Below, piece after piece: positions 7,907-19,185 of a stretch of 23,910 bases of DNA (position 1 is the first letter of the stretch; each line of letters begins with the position of its first letter). Under the pieces are notes generated by a model, which was not told the DNA's origin, ran no database searches, and saw only the letters and a program-made list of their open reading frames with translations. The translations under genes were made by a program, and so were the position numbers. This DNA is from Hawksworthiomyces lignivorus (Eukaryota; Ascomycota; Sordariomycetes; Ophiostomatales; Ophiostomataceae): positions 1 to 23,910 of the forward strand of contig NTMA01000170.1 of the NCBI GenBank assembly GCA_002917075.1, written 5' to 3'.

Positions 7907-10124
7907 CTATTTCTTGTTTCCCTCTATGTATTCTAACTTTAGGTCTCCATAGGCGCTCCATGCGTGCTTCGCTGTCTCCCGGAAAACCGACCATGACCAG
8001 CTCGTCCGGTCTACATCGTCCGTGTAACCAGCATCCAAAACCCAGTACGCCAGCAGAACTACAACGATCAACGGCGCCGACGTAACAAAGTATTGCCAAA
8101 ACTGTTCTCCTCCCGGCCCATAAGGCTCAGTCATGCTAAAGAGAGAGCTCGTGTAGGCAAGCGGAAGGAAGATAAGGCCCAGCAATGTGATGGCCTTGGC
8201 ACTCTTGGCCTCGCGGATGCTGCGGCGGGCAGTCTCGCGGGCGAGCTGCTGTTCACGATAGGCTTGTCTATTTCCGGTGATAGAGGCCAACCCCGTTACC
8301 GCACTATTGAGACACTCGGTGCGGTGGCGGAGTTCATGGAAGCGGAGGAGCAGAAACTGGAAGTCCAAGGTTGGGTCCATCCAACTTCGAAGGGCAGCTC
8401 GATGTTGCCTGATTTGTTCTTCAGCCTTTTTCCTGCAGCTTCCATCATCTCTCTCGTCATAACGATACTCCCTGTTACCGGTCCATTCACCATATTGTTG
8501 ATCGCGGGCAAAGTCCTCCACAAGAGTGGTGGAGGATGCAGACTGTGAGAGAACCGTTGTTTCCGCCGTCGCTTTTGACCGCGTGTTTCTCCTTATCTTT
8601 GGTCCTTGGTGCGATAGCCGCATATCCTCTGCATCGTACATGGCCATCATATTACCAGAACATCTAGTTGGGTCTGGTTTCTCTAGCGGAATACCCATTT
8701 GTAGCATAATTGCTTCCAAATCTTCGGCGTATTCGCCAACACGCCGCTCGGAAGCTTGAATGTCACTCCAGAGCTCCTCAACCTTCTCCATAGGCAGCGA
8801 CGCTAGGTCGTGCTTGCGGCTGAGCGCCCGCTGCACTTTGGAGAGCATGGCCCGGATGTGGCCAGCGAGCTTTAGATAATGCGCAGCAACGATTTTGCGC
8901 ACGAACGGCGTGACAACGAGGTCGGGTGATGCAATCGTGGCTGCGGTAGGAACCGATGCATAGGCCCCGTGAACAACCAGTGATGCTGCGTGTGTCTGCA
9001 GGTAGAAAACTAAATCATCGAGCATTGAGGTGCGGGGCGGTCCAGGTTGTCGTTTGGGAAACGACGAACCATTCGACCAACGTGAGCCGCCCGGTCTGTT
9101 TCCCTGCGCCCACTGTGGTACAAAATCTACATAGCCTCCTTGGTATGGCCGTGTCTGTACATCCAGAACGGTGTGATATCCGACGCCAGTACGGACCCGG
9201 CGTACTGGTGGGTCGCAGATAATAAGACCTGGGTTTATGAGTATAAGCTCTCTTCTTTTTTGTTGCATAGAACCGTTTTCGGATGGCGAGAGGCAACTTA
9301 CAGTCCCATCCATCTTTTGGACGTGTCCGCGTCCATATTGTGCATTTACGCCGAACAACCCCAACGTCCATGAAGCTATCATCAGAGCGAGAGACACCGA
9401 TATGACGGCCGGAGTCAGCGCATACATAGAGGAAATTATCAGGCGCGTGGTCAAGCTGTAGCGGTTCAAAATACTTCATCGTAATGTGTGGTGACCATGG
9501 CGATGGCTGTGGCAATGACCAAGTGGACGCCTCCGTAAATGACAGTGGAAAGTTGGAAGAAGACGAGGAGAAAAGTACCGAGCTCATCGATGGTAGCAGC
9601 ATACCATCACTCTCGCCTTGGGCTGTGATGTTCATGACTATTATACGCTCGTGGTCCAAAAAGGCAGCAGGAGGTACGTGTAAATATTCACCCAACACCC
9701 CAACAAAGGTAGGTCCCATCCCCTCTAGCAAATAGACGGTACGTCGTCCAGATACTTTTCCTTCTGGTGATTTGTCGCTCCTATCGCCTGAGCATCCTTG
9801 AAGCCGCACGATTTCCGCCTTGGTCTCAAGGTGGGTACGCAAATTCTCCCCGTTCCAAAACGTAGTTGTTGGGCCGAACGTGCCTTTGTCATCCATCTCC
9901 AGAACTGCCACCCGGCCATAGTCATGCCAGGGAATTTTCTGAGCAACGGCTTTGGGATCACGACTGCGCAGACGTGGATCAGTGTCTAACAGCGATTCCA
10001 CGTACGTTTCATATGGACTAGTACCACTAGTGTCAGCCAACCATTGTCGCGTACAGAGTGATTCTGCCTGGGCTTCAGATGCCAACATGAGGCCGTCTTT
10101 GAGCGGCTCAGATCGAGGCTGCAT
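7907..10124 (-). CDS. CorA-like two-TM membrane protein (CorA/ZntB metal transporter superfamily)
   Basis: Exons 10124-9302 and 9228-7907 encode 714 aa. The protein has a long cytosolic N-terminal part with the fungal CorA-like signature LLEGMGPTFVGVLG...FLDHER at about 132-160. Helical charged segments follow at about 390-620. Near the C-terminus are two membrane segments, about 621-640 (ITLLGLIFLPLAYTSSLFSM) and 656-673 (SAPLIVVVLLAYWVL). Family members are pentameric divalent-cation channels. Here the usual GMN at the end of TM1 is replaced by FSM-TEPYGP, so transport of Mg2+ or Zn2+ is not assured. The 73-bp intron (9229-9301) has a perfect GTAAGT donor and a CCAG acceptor; joining in phase 1 gives GWDC-LIICDPPVRRVR and moves between the two overlapping open frames. 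The start is ATG at 10124. This family is large in filamentous fungi and mostly uncharacterised. Confidence 0.8.
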
Positions 10125-11032
10125 GGCTGTTTGTGGACCAGGTATGAGAACTTTTTTTTTTCTGTACGAGCATGGAATGAGGGTCCTCTGTTGTGGGAGA
10201 GGACAACAATAGCAGAAGGCAGTGCAGTGTACTGTTGGCGGTTCTTATGACACAGGAGGCTGTGACAATGAGTTGACAAGATGATATCGCTGGACAAGGA
10301 AACAAATGGGAATGAAAAGGTAACTCATGGCATATTGTAGTATTTATACAGGTATGTTCTGCTAGGTGTAAGTATATAACACAAATCTAAAGAAATATAT
10401 CCTAAGCAGAAGTGTACCAGAAATAGCCCAAGTGACGAGAAAGTTTGAAGGAATATGGCACAAGAATTCAAAGAGGACATCCACTGTCAAAAAATGAAGA
10501 ATCAGGCGCCGAAAAGTGTCGCCCGCTGCTTACAAGCCCCGTTGCAGGAATATCAAACAGATTCAACCTGGTGATAGCAGTAATTAGAAAGGGAGCACGC
10601 GCACATGGTTCGTCGGTCGCCATTTAGAACAGAAAAGCAGGGCTAAGAAGAGTTGGAAAACACAGGTAGATGGGCCTTCTTTGCGAGAAACAAGGCAGTG
10701 TTCTGCTGCCGCCGAGGGGTAACTTGGAGTGAGGGCATTAGGCAAGGCGAATCTGTGTTGCTCTTCGAGTCGTCGGTGAACATATGGTGCAGTCCTGATG
10801 GGGTTCGGAGGTTTGTGGTTGACTAGCAGCTAGGCTGCCATTCTGCAGGAAATCTATCCCATTGGAATTCCCATTAGATCACTTTCGAGTCGCTTTTAAG
10901 AAAGAAAACCGAGAGAAGAGCAGGCTCCACAGAGAAAACCAACCTCACCAAACTCTATACTGTTATAGGTTGTTGAGTTTCTTCTCGGCAGCCATAGCTT
11001 GCCCCACTGAGACAAAATCCAGCTAGATTGAG
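10125..11032. other. Intergenic region with CorA-like promoter
   Basis: No supportable gene. A T-rich run at 10151-10161 lies just before the CorA-like start, and short open frames here (such as 10445-10627) have no recognisable protein. It should hold the promoter of the CorA-like gene and the 3' UTR of the phosphodiesterase gene. Confidence 0.4.
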
Positions 11033-12365
11033 TCAGTAATTGATTTCTAGAAGCAAGAAAAGTGAGGCGCAGCAGATACGACCCGCGTCAATGCTGAAGG
11101 CAGACTGCGCAGCCGTTTCTCCCTCCTCCCTTGACCGAATGCAGAATGAGCCAAGTTCGAATAATGTACGCTGGTGCTCACAGCCATCAAAGGTGCCAAT
11201 AATACGCTGTGGACAAACAACTCCTATAGCCTCGACCGGAAAGAAGACCAGAATCATAGGCTTTTCTCCTTACTAACTCGTCTCCTCGCCATCCTCACTT
11301 TTCTCTTTTATCCTTTTTATTATTTCTTTTTTTTTTTTAAAAAAAAAGAAAAATTCACACCTCTTTCATCTACACTTAACTTACCAGAACAACGTTCGGT
11401 TGGCGACCATACGCAGCTACGCAAAGATTGGTCTGGGCCGTGATAGACGAAACTGAATTCGTGTTTCCCGCTTTGAGCGGGTCGGGTATGAGGATCTTAT
11501 CACCAAATAAATCTAGCTCAACGTCGAGAAAATGGTTAACGATGCCCATGCGCCCTGACGCACTCCCGCCTGCCGGTCGGTCGAGAGTGCACTCTGCGAA
11601 GTTGGGGTCCGTGGTGTCATATGGCGTCTCGTAGTAGTAGGTAAACTCGTCGAGGATGTACGGCACCTGTGAGGTGTCGGCATGGTAATCTGGAGACTGT
11701 TAGGACTGATACAAGGAGGGGAAAAAGCAAGTCTGGCACAACAACGGGAGGTGGAAATACAAAAGCCAAAGAGAACAGCAAAGAATATTTCACCGCGTAC
11801 CCATAAAAACAATTAGCCTTTTGCCACTCGAAATAAGAGATGCCAGTGTCGGCCAAGTATCTAGTATCAGTGTGCCGGATGGCGCAAAGGCGTATCCGTC
11901 GATGCCAGCCGCTTGAAATACAGTTGCGTACTGTGCCACAGGCATGGAATCGCCGTTAGTGAGTAGCAATGTGACTATCTCGTTGGGGTTGTTGTCCAAG
12001 AAAGCCTTGACAGACGCCAGATAGCTGGCTAGCGAGCCAGCATCTTTCTCTAGGCAGGTGGTATGGCATAACTCAATGATTCCGTTTTTGTTATGGCTCT
12101 GTGCCTGCAGAAAGCGGACACCCATGCCGAGTTGATCGGCAACAGAAATGAATTGGTTGTCCGTGGGCAAGAGGCCGACAAAGGCTGAATCGTGCGACCC
12201 AACGAACGTCACTTCGCTGTAGAGGCGGTCACAGAGATTAGGCGAGCCATTACAACTCTGTACTCGTGCCCCTATATGATTTGCTTGCTGCAAACCTGGT
12301 GCTCCAAATACAGCCCCTGCGACTATGGCGGCTCCCGGAAGAAGCTGGCTCAAAAGAGTTCGCAT
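11033..12365 (-). CDS. Secreted PLC-like phosphodiesterase (PI-PLC X-type TIM barrel)
   Basis: Exons 12365-11801 and 11689-11385 are well supported; a third exon, 11206-11033, is tentative, giving about 347 aa. Residues 1-22 form a signal peptide (MRTLLSQLLPGAAIVAGAVFGA). The PI-PLC-X-like barrel has the two catalytic-type histidines, His58 in VGSHDSAF and His101 in ELCHTTC. The family motif FMDYHADTSQVPYILDEF is formed exactly across intron 1 (11690-11800, GTACGC donor, CCTAAC branch). Intron 2 would start at a perfect GTAAGT (11384) after GRQPNVVL and end at CCACAG (11207); it is 178 bp and holds a T12A9 tract. The last exon then reads RIIGTFDG...GRICC, only loosely like the usual end. Unspliced, the protein stops after VS at 292 aa. 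The in-frame TTG at 12383 is not a start; ATG 12365 has A at -3. The substrate is unknown. Confidence 0.8.
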
Positions 12366-14582
12366 TATTTCAACCTCTTTCAATCCCAGAAATCTGCCAA
12401 ACTAGAGTTAGCCTATCCTACGGCGTGCTCCTAGATTAACATATATCAGAACTCGACAGAAAATAGACGAGAGAGGCCGGGAGGACAGTTACAGCTAGGT
12501 TGATAGAGAAAACGTTTGTCTCTCGACAAAATGATCGGCAGCTCAATCTATCTTGATTTCGTGCAATTATACTGAACTAACAAAGGAAGGCTTGGTGTCG
12601 AGAGCAGAGTGCCATCGTATCTATTCTTCTGGCGATGAAGGTAATCGGCTACCCAAAGTATTTATATATGCTGTTGATGCTGGCTGCCAACCAGACCAAT
12701 GTGCCGTCTCTTTCGCATTTGAGTGGTAGGCTTGGCTAGAGTTGAACAGCGACCCCGGACTCTTCTTCAGGCACACTTTGGTTTGATCACACTCTACTTT
12801 AGTTGATTTATTTGTCCACGAGCGAAACAACACAGTCGTGTTGTCAACTGGTTGCTGTGCACCAAAGCGGATATTGCCAAGGAACCTGCACCAAGAAGAG
12901 CCGTCTGGGATGCTAGAGCTTCATTGCTGGCAGAGTATCTACTGCGAGATAAACTTTGTGTCTGAGATTACTCCGTCTAGCTCTTTTCTTTCTACCTAAG
13001 CCAGACTTATTGGTAAACATGGTAGCCATGGGTTTATACATGACACACCTGGTGATGGACATTTGGCCTGTGATTGGCCCGGACGTTAAATCAAGGTGCT
13101 GAGAAATTTGACCGATCAGAAGAGCAGATCAGCGTGCCAGAGCAGTTAATAAACGCCACCACTCTAATCACGCTTTACAGTCATGTTCTCCGGCCCCATG
13201 TCAGGAACGACCGTTCTAGATCCTAGCGTGCCTAGTTAAACAGCTACGCTAAGAAGCCGCAGGGAGATGATACTAAGGAGCGGTTGGAAGGGATTTAATG
13301 GCCAGGAGCTTGGGCTTTTTATGACGGTGATTTGGCAGTACTCGGTTTGTCGAAGTCGAACGCAGTGCTAAATTTGGTAATTTGAAATAGGTCAGAGATA
13401 GGAATGATAGGAAAATGAACGGATCCGCCTTATCTCCCTTTATGCTCTTGTTGGTTACCTATATTTTGGCCTGATTTCTCTGTCTTCTTTTCGTTTTTAA
13501 TTTCCACTGCTTGTAGCGTATTTAGTAATTCATATAGTGGCCTTAGCCCGCTAATTCACCAGATTTACTTACCGCTGGGGTGTAAAATGCTTTAAGGGGA
13601 GAACTTGTACTTTTCTCTACCGACATGATGCCGACTTACGACCGTCTCCTTTCGCTCATGAAGTTAACATTCACACACATGGTAGACTTATGAGAGAGGA
13701 TTCCCCTCTGCTACCACACACTTACTCAGATTCTAAAATTAGCATGTCGGCCGGGGATTCTCCTTAAATCCACAAAGTGAGCAGCCTCCTATTTCACGGC
13801 CTGGGGACATCGCGTCCTTTTGTCTTCACGTGCTCCCACTATGCGCTGGGCAGGTGCAGGGAGGATGTGACCACACCTTCTACTTTGGGTTGATATTCCG
13901 TGTGTAACTGCGCGAATGAACGGCCGAATAGAGTGAAATAGCTTAAACAGTGAAGATGAACTTAAGAACAAGAGCACCTCAGCAGACAAGATTTTGCCAA
14001 CCCCGGTGCACAAATGTTATCCTCCCGGCACATCACAGAGCGCTGTGCGAATATGGAGCTCTCTGCCCCTTTGTACTGTTATGTTTCTGCCTTTTTGAAG
14101 AGCTCGACCGGCGGCCACGTTTGGTCCTGTAGATACTACCAATCGTTCTCTTTTATGACCATATCAAAGTATGTCAAAGTTAGGCCTTCTTTGTGTGCCA
14201 TTACAGGATGATGTAAATATTTGATGAATATGTCGTGAGTTGATTTCTCAAGAGCAGATGACTGTGCAATCCCTTCCTGCCTAGCCCATAAGGCAACACT
14301 GTCTAGATTTCTAAGCACTACTCCGTACCTTGCTTCCGTTCGTTGATTTTCTTTTAAAGAGCCAACCAACTCCCACTCGTATACACCTCTCGTCGTTTTA
14401 GGTAAATAAAGCTTCCCTTTCTAGGAGAGATCTACTCTAAGCACGCCGTCAAGTTTCTACGGCGAATACAACATACCTACTTGAACAGTATTAGCATATG
14501 CATATCTTGATACGTACATATTACACATACATGCATGGTGGGGTTAGTAAGAGTCGCCCCTGCTACCGCCAAATTAAGTAAG

Positions 14583-14609
14583 ACGCGTCTAGAGAATTTT
14601 AGAACGCGT
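14583..14609 (+). promoter_or_regulatory. Two MCB (ACGCGT) boxes upstream of RAD5
   Basis: ACGCGT occurs at 14583-14588, within the perfect palindrome AGACGCGTCT, and again at 14604-14609; the starts are 21 bp apart, about two helical turns. ACGCGT is the MluI cell-cycle box bound by MBF (Mbp1/Swi6-type) factors, which drive G1/S expression of DNA replication and repair genes in fungi. The boxes are about 130-155 bp before the RAD5 ATG. Binding itself is inferred. Confidence 0.65.
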
Positions 14610-14713
14610 CGTCCATAGAATCATGTTAGGAGTTCTAAGGACTCTCTTCTGCCGCCATTCTTTCTATACTCTTTCTGCCTTTTAGTTAAGCTTGCGCGCC
14701 AATATTGTCGCTC

Positions 14714-14722
14714 ATGGCGTAG
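14714..14722 (+). promoter_or_regulatory. Minimal upstream ORF (ATG-GCG-TAG) before RAD5
   Basis: A two-codon open frame ends 15 bases before the RAD5 ATG at 14738. If the transcript starts upstream of it, ribosomes would meet it first, which could damp translation or favour the next ATG at 14762. The transcript start is unknown. Confidence 0.35.
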
Positions 14723-14737
14723 TGACGATATTCGCAC

Positions 14738-17700
14738 ATGCACACCACACCTACTCCAGGCATGGACGCTGCTGACTTCCAGTCTCCGCCGTCAAAACGA
14801 CGAAGATGCGAACCTGTCAGAGAAGGGGACTTGACAGACGGCAATGACGAAGCAAAAGTTGAGTTGGCAGGTGCCTCACCAAACCCTAAGAAACGCTTCT
14901 TCGATGATGTCGTCGTTGTGCCTTCTGTAACCTCCCCGCCTTTTTCCCAACAGAGTGGTTATCCAACATCTTCTCCTATTTTACCAACGACACACTCTGA
15001 AACTCGTCAAAGTAGTCTGTCACCTTCCTCTCGCCGACAACATCAACAACGCCGTTCTTCGCCAGTTCGATCCCCGCTGGCCGCTGATCCTGCCCACTCT
15101 GAAGAATCTACACTATTACCATCCTTGTCGTCTTCTCCCCTGTCATTCGATCAGGATGCTTTTCGAGCTATTGTTGGACAGAAAGTTGAGCCGGATGTGC
15201 TGCAAATAATCCGTGAGAGCTGCCACAACGATATCGAACGTGCGGTGAATATGTATTTTGATGGCACATGGAAATTAAAGAAGAAAAAAAAAACGGCAGC
15301 GGGTATACACAATAAAATTTCTATACCTTCTGGTCCTGAACGTTCCACCCTGTCTGATAGCGAAATAGCCGTCCATTCGCAGCTCCTAAGAGGCCAGTCT
15401 TCTGTTAAAGCGAGACCGCTGGAAAGCATTACTGAATATGGTCTCACCATGCCTCACCAGCGCTACATTGGCGCCTTTGGCGTCGAGGGCTGGGCCACTC
15501 GCAGTGGTGCTAACTTGCTTAGGCATGGCGACGTCGTCAAGATCGAACGTCAGAAGATTGAGATGCCGCGCACGGTGAGCATAAAGCAAAAGGCCGTATC
15601 TAAATTAGGACCTGCTGTGGCAGTCCGGCCTAACTCAGCTGCCGCCAAGCGAGTCGATGTGATTGTGCGTTTTACCAGCACCGGCGGTATGGAAATAGGC
15701 CGCCTCTCAAAAGATGCAGCTGATTGGGTGTCAACACTCATCGATCAACATATATGCAGATTTGAGGGAGTGTGTGTCTTCGCGCCGGAGCGTCTGCGCA
15801 CCAACGACACCGTATTTATTCAATTACATTGTTTTCTTCTACCGTCGGCTTTTGAACAGAAGCCACACAAGCCGGCCGACAACCGGACCACGGGGCTCTT
15901 CGAGGAGCGAGAAACGACCGAAGAGCGCGACTTGCGTCTGCGTCAGGTAGCTCTTGTCCGGTTGCTGCAGGAGATTGGTCTGGTACCAACGCGCGCCAAT
16001 GCAACTGCGGCTAAGCGCAGTCGTCAAGGTTTACTGGAAGCTGCCGAAATGGCAGAGAAAAAAGAAAAAGAGGATCTGAAGGAATCGTCTTCACAAAAGG
16101 ACCCTCTACTGGGAAATGATCGGTTGTCACCCGACGAGCGAGAGGAAGGCCAGGAGCTCGAACAAGATCAGCTAGATGCGCTTTATCAGAAGGCTCAGTC
16201 CTTCGACTTTACCACGCCAGAGGCCGAGCCACCTGATACATTCGCGCTGACACTTCGGCCCTATCAGAAACAAGCACTCTACTGGATGTTGTCTAAAGAG
16301 AAGGACGAGGCAGGCGAGAGCAGAGAAGAGTCCATGCACCCGCTCTGGGAAGAATACGCATGGCCGCTCAAAGATGCAGATGACAAAGACTTGCCACAGA
16401 TCCCAGATCAGACTCACTTTTATGTGAATCCGTACTCGGGTGACCTCTCGCTTGATTTCCCCGTCCAAGACCAACACTGTCTCGGTGGCATCTTGGCTGA
16501 TGAGATGGGTCTAGGCAAGACCATCCAGATGCTCAGTCTGATCCATTCCAACAAGTCGTCTTTTGCTCTAGAAGCTCGTCAGCAACAGCGGCAGCGAGGG
16601 CAAACAAACATGAAGAATGGTGATGCCTCGAGTTTCAACAGCCTCCGTCGCATTCGGTCCAGGTTCCCAGATATTACACCTGCACCTTTTACAACTTTGG
16701 TTATTGCACCAATGTCGCTGCTCGCCCAATGGCAGAGCGAAGCTGATATTGCTTCGGTAAATGGGTCGCTGCGATCTATGGTGTACTACGGAAATGAGAA
16801 AGCCACCAACTTACAAGCTTTATGCGCATCTGATCAGGCTGCTACAGCGCCAGACATCATTATTACGAGCTACGGTGTGGTTCTCTCAGAATTCACACAA
16901 ATGTGGTCGAGGAATAGTGGAGGAGGCGGCAGCAATGATGGCCATCACGGCCACGGGTTGTTCTCGCTAAACTTCTTCCGCATCATTCTCGATGAAGCGC
17001 ACACCATCAAGAACCGTCAGTCGAAGACCGCCAAAGCTTGCTATGCTTTGTCCGCTGAGCATCGTTGGGTGTTGACAGGCACACCGGTTGTTAACCGTCT
17101 GGAGGACCTGTTTAGCTTGATTCGCTTCCTGCGTGTTGATCCGTGGAGTAACTTTTCTTTCTGGCGCACCTTTATAACCGTCCCGTTCGAATCCAAAGAT
17201 TTTATGCGCGCTTTAGATGTTGTGCAGACAGTTTTGGAACCTTTGGTCATGCGACGAACAAAGGATATGAAGACAGCTGACGGACAATCGTAAGCCTCCC
17301 TCCCAACTTGCCTAACTTTCTATATCTTAACGACTTTGTGCTGACAACCTAGGCTCGTTGCACTCCCTGCTAAACAAGTCGAGATTGTTGATGTTGAGCT
17401 GTCGAAGGCTGAACGGAAGATTTATGACCATATCTACATGCGCGCAAAGAGGACATTCACAGCAAATGTAGAAGCCGGCACGGTTATGAAATCGTTCACT
17501 AGCATTTTTGCCCAAGTGCTGCGTCTACGCCAGTGCTGCTGCCACCCGGTGCTAGTTCGAAACACGGACATTGTTGCAGATGAGGTGGAAGCCAATGCTG
17601 TTGCAGACGCTGCTGCAGGCCTAGCTGATGACATGGATTTACAGTCACTAGTTGAGCGGTTTACGGCAACAACAGATGACCCTACCGATGCCAACGCTTT

Positions 17701-18597
17701 CGGCGCCCATGTGCTAGGCCAGATCCGCGATGAAGCCGCTAACGAGTGCCCCATATGCTCGGAAGAGCCCATGATTCAACAAACCGTCACTGGCTGCTGG
17801 CACTCAGCCTGTAAAACATGCCTGCTCAAATTTATCAACCACGAAACGGACCATCACCGGCTACCACGGTGTTTTCACTGTCGGGAAATTATCAACCGAC
17901 GCGACTTGTTTGAGGTAGTGCGCCACGATGATGACCCGGAAACAATAGGACACGCACCGCGTATTAGTCTACAACGTGTGAACGTGAACGAGTCATCAGC
18001 AAAAGTGGTCCGACTCATCCAACACCTACGGGATCTCCGTCGTGAACGCCCAATGATGAAGTCAGTAATATTTAGCCAGTTCACTTCATTCATGTCACTG
18101 ATCGAGCCGGCTCTGCGGCGGTCCAATATCCAATACTTGCGGCTCGATGGCACAATGGCGCAAAAGGCGCGAACCGTCGTGCTAGATGAATTCCGACAAT
18201 CAAAGCGGTTTACAGTCTTATTGATCAGTTTGCGAGCCGGTGGTGTAGGTTTGAACCTGACCACGGCCAAGCGCGTGTACATGATGGACCCATGGTGGAG
18301 CTTTTCAGTGGAGGCGCAAGCGATCGATAGGGTTCATCGAATGGGTCAGGACGAAGAAGTGAAAGTGTACCGGTTCATTGTCAAAGGCAGCGTAGAGGAG
18401 AAGATGCTCAAGATCCAGGACCGGAAGAAGTTTATGTGAGTGTGCCTAATATATTCTTGGTCCTTGTTATACTTGTTATCCCATGCTTATTCGACTTATA
18501 TTGACACTTCATATTCAGAGCAACCTCGCTTGGCATGATGACAGACGAAGAAAAAAAGCTACAGCGTGTCGAAGATATCAAGGAGCTCCTAAGCTAA
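14738..18597 (+). CDS. RAD5: DNA repair protein RAD5 (HIRAN, SNF2 ATPase, RING ubiquitin ligase)
   Basis: Exons 14738-17289, 17353-18435 and 18519-18597 encode 1237 aa (yeast Rad5 is 1169). Rad5 is the nuclear E3 that, with Ubc13-Mms2, extends K63 ubiquitin chains on PCNA; it also remodels stalled forks. Domains in order: a basic N-terminus (PPSKRRR), a UBA/CUE-like patch at about 137-178 (FRAIVG...ERAVNMYFDGTW), HIRAN from about 242 (RYIGAFGVEGWATRSG), Walker A near 583-595 (GGILADEMGLGKT) and DEAH at 752-755. A C3HC4-like RING follows at 983-1027 (CPIC...CWHSAC..C...CFHC), then helicase C at about 1067-1205 with QAIDRVHRMGQ. Intron 1 (63 bp, GTAAGC, CTGAC branch) and intron 2 (83 bp, GTGAGT, TTCAG) restore DGQSLVALPAK and KKFIATSLGMMTDEEKK. 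The last exon has only 25 complete codons plus the stop. A second ATG at 14762 has a better context (G at -3 and +4) and would give 1229 aa. Confidence 0.95.
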
Positions 18598-19185
18598 ATG
18601 AAGACAGCAGCGTGAGCATTAGAGTGTGCTGGACCTGCAATATAATATTCTGCGCACGTATGTGTCCCCCGTCAGACATGTCTTTATTTAGCTAAAGAGC
18701 TTTTTGATATCTTTGTGCCCTCCTTGGCGAATATGCCTCGTACGCAATATCAACAAGAAGATTTAATAAAAGAGAGTATAGCTATATTATCTCCGTATTC
18801 CGTACAATTTTTGTTATAGCCAAAACCGGCGACATGGAAATGGAACCGGAAATAAAAACTATAAGTTGCAAGAGAAGCCTACGAATTCTAAAATACTGAT
18901 TAATCTGTGCACGGTTACAAAAAAATATAAATCGAAGTCATAGGGCTGGTGAGCTAAATTCCGAGACCGAGCAAATAGAAATCTATTTAGTATCTTAGAG
19001 ATATCGAGAAAAAACTACAAAGCGCGCAGGATACAAGTCGTTCATTTTGCATATTGTCTTAGAAGAATCTCAGAAGGCTGTATGATACCACACTAACCGT
19101 AAACTTGCAAAGGCTAAGGATCAACAGTGGAGTCAAGCTCAGGAGCAGCTGTAGCGCCACTGCAGGGCTATTCCTCTCCTCCTAC
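18598..19185. other. Convergent intergenic region (RAD5 and transporter 3' ends)
   Basis: No gene is visible. The 3' ends of the two converging transcripts share these 588 bp. Confidence 0.5.
18765..18770 (+). terminator. Possible polyadenylation signal for RAD5
   Basis: AATAAA lies 168 bases after the RAD5 stop codon, in an AT-rich context. Fungal poly(A) signals are loose, so this is only a candidate. Confidence 0.35.

Larger units (their letters stand above)
12366..14737. other. Divergent intergenic region between the PLC-like gene and RAD5
   Basis: This 2.4-kb stretch of normal composition has no open frame with a recognisable product; the short frames at 12621-12833, 13789-14013 and 14136-14369 look random. 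It must hold both promoters. A TATATAAATAC sequence on the minus strand at 12658-12668 could be a TATA element for the PLC-like gene, about 295 bp before its start. Two MCB boxes lie near the RAD5 end. A small spliced gene or a non-coding RNA cannot be excluded. Confidence 0.45.

Noticed and set aside
8093..8548. 151-codon plus-strand open frame
   Set aside because: It is antisense to the CorA-like coding sequence, whose domains and membrane segments explain the region; no recognisable protein.
12366..12383. Upstream extension of the PLC-like frame to 12383 (LKEVEI before the ATG)
   Set aside because: Codon at 12383 is TTG; the first ATG at 12365 starts a proper signal peptide.
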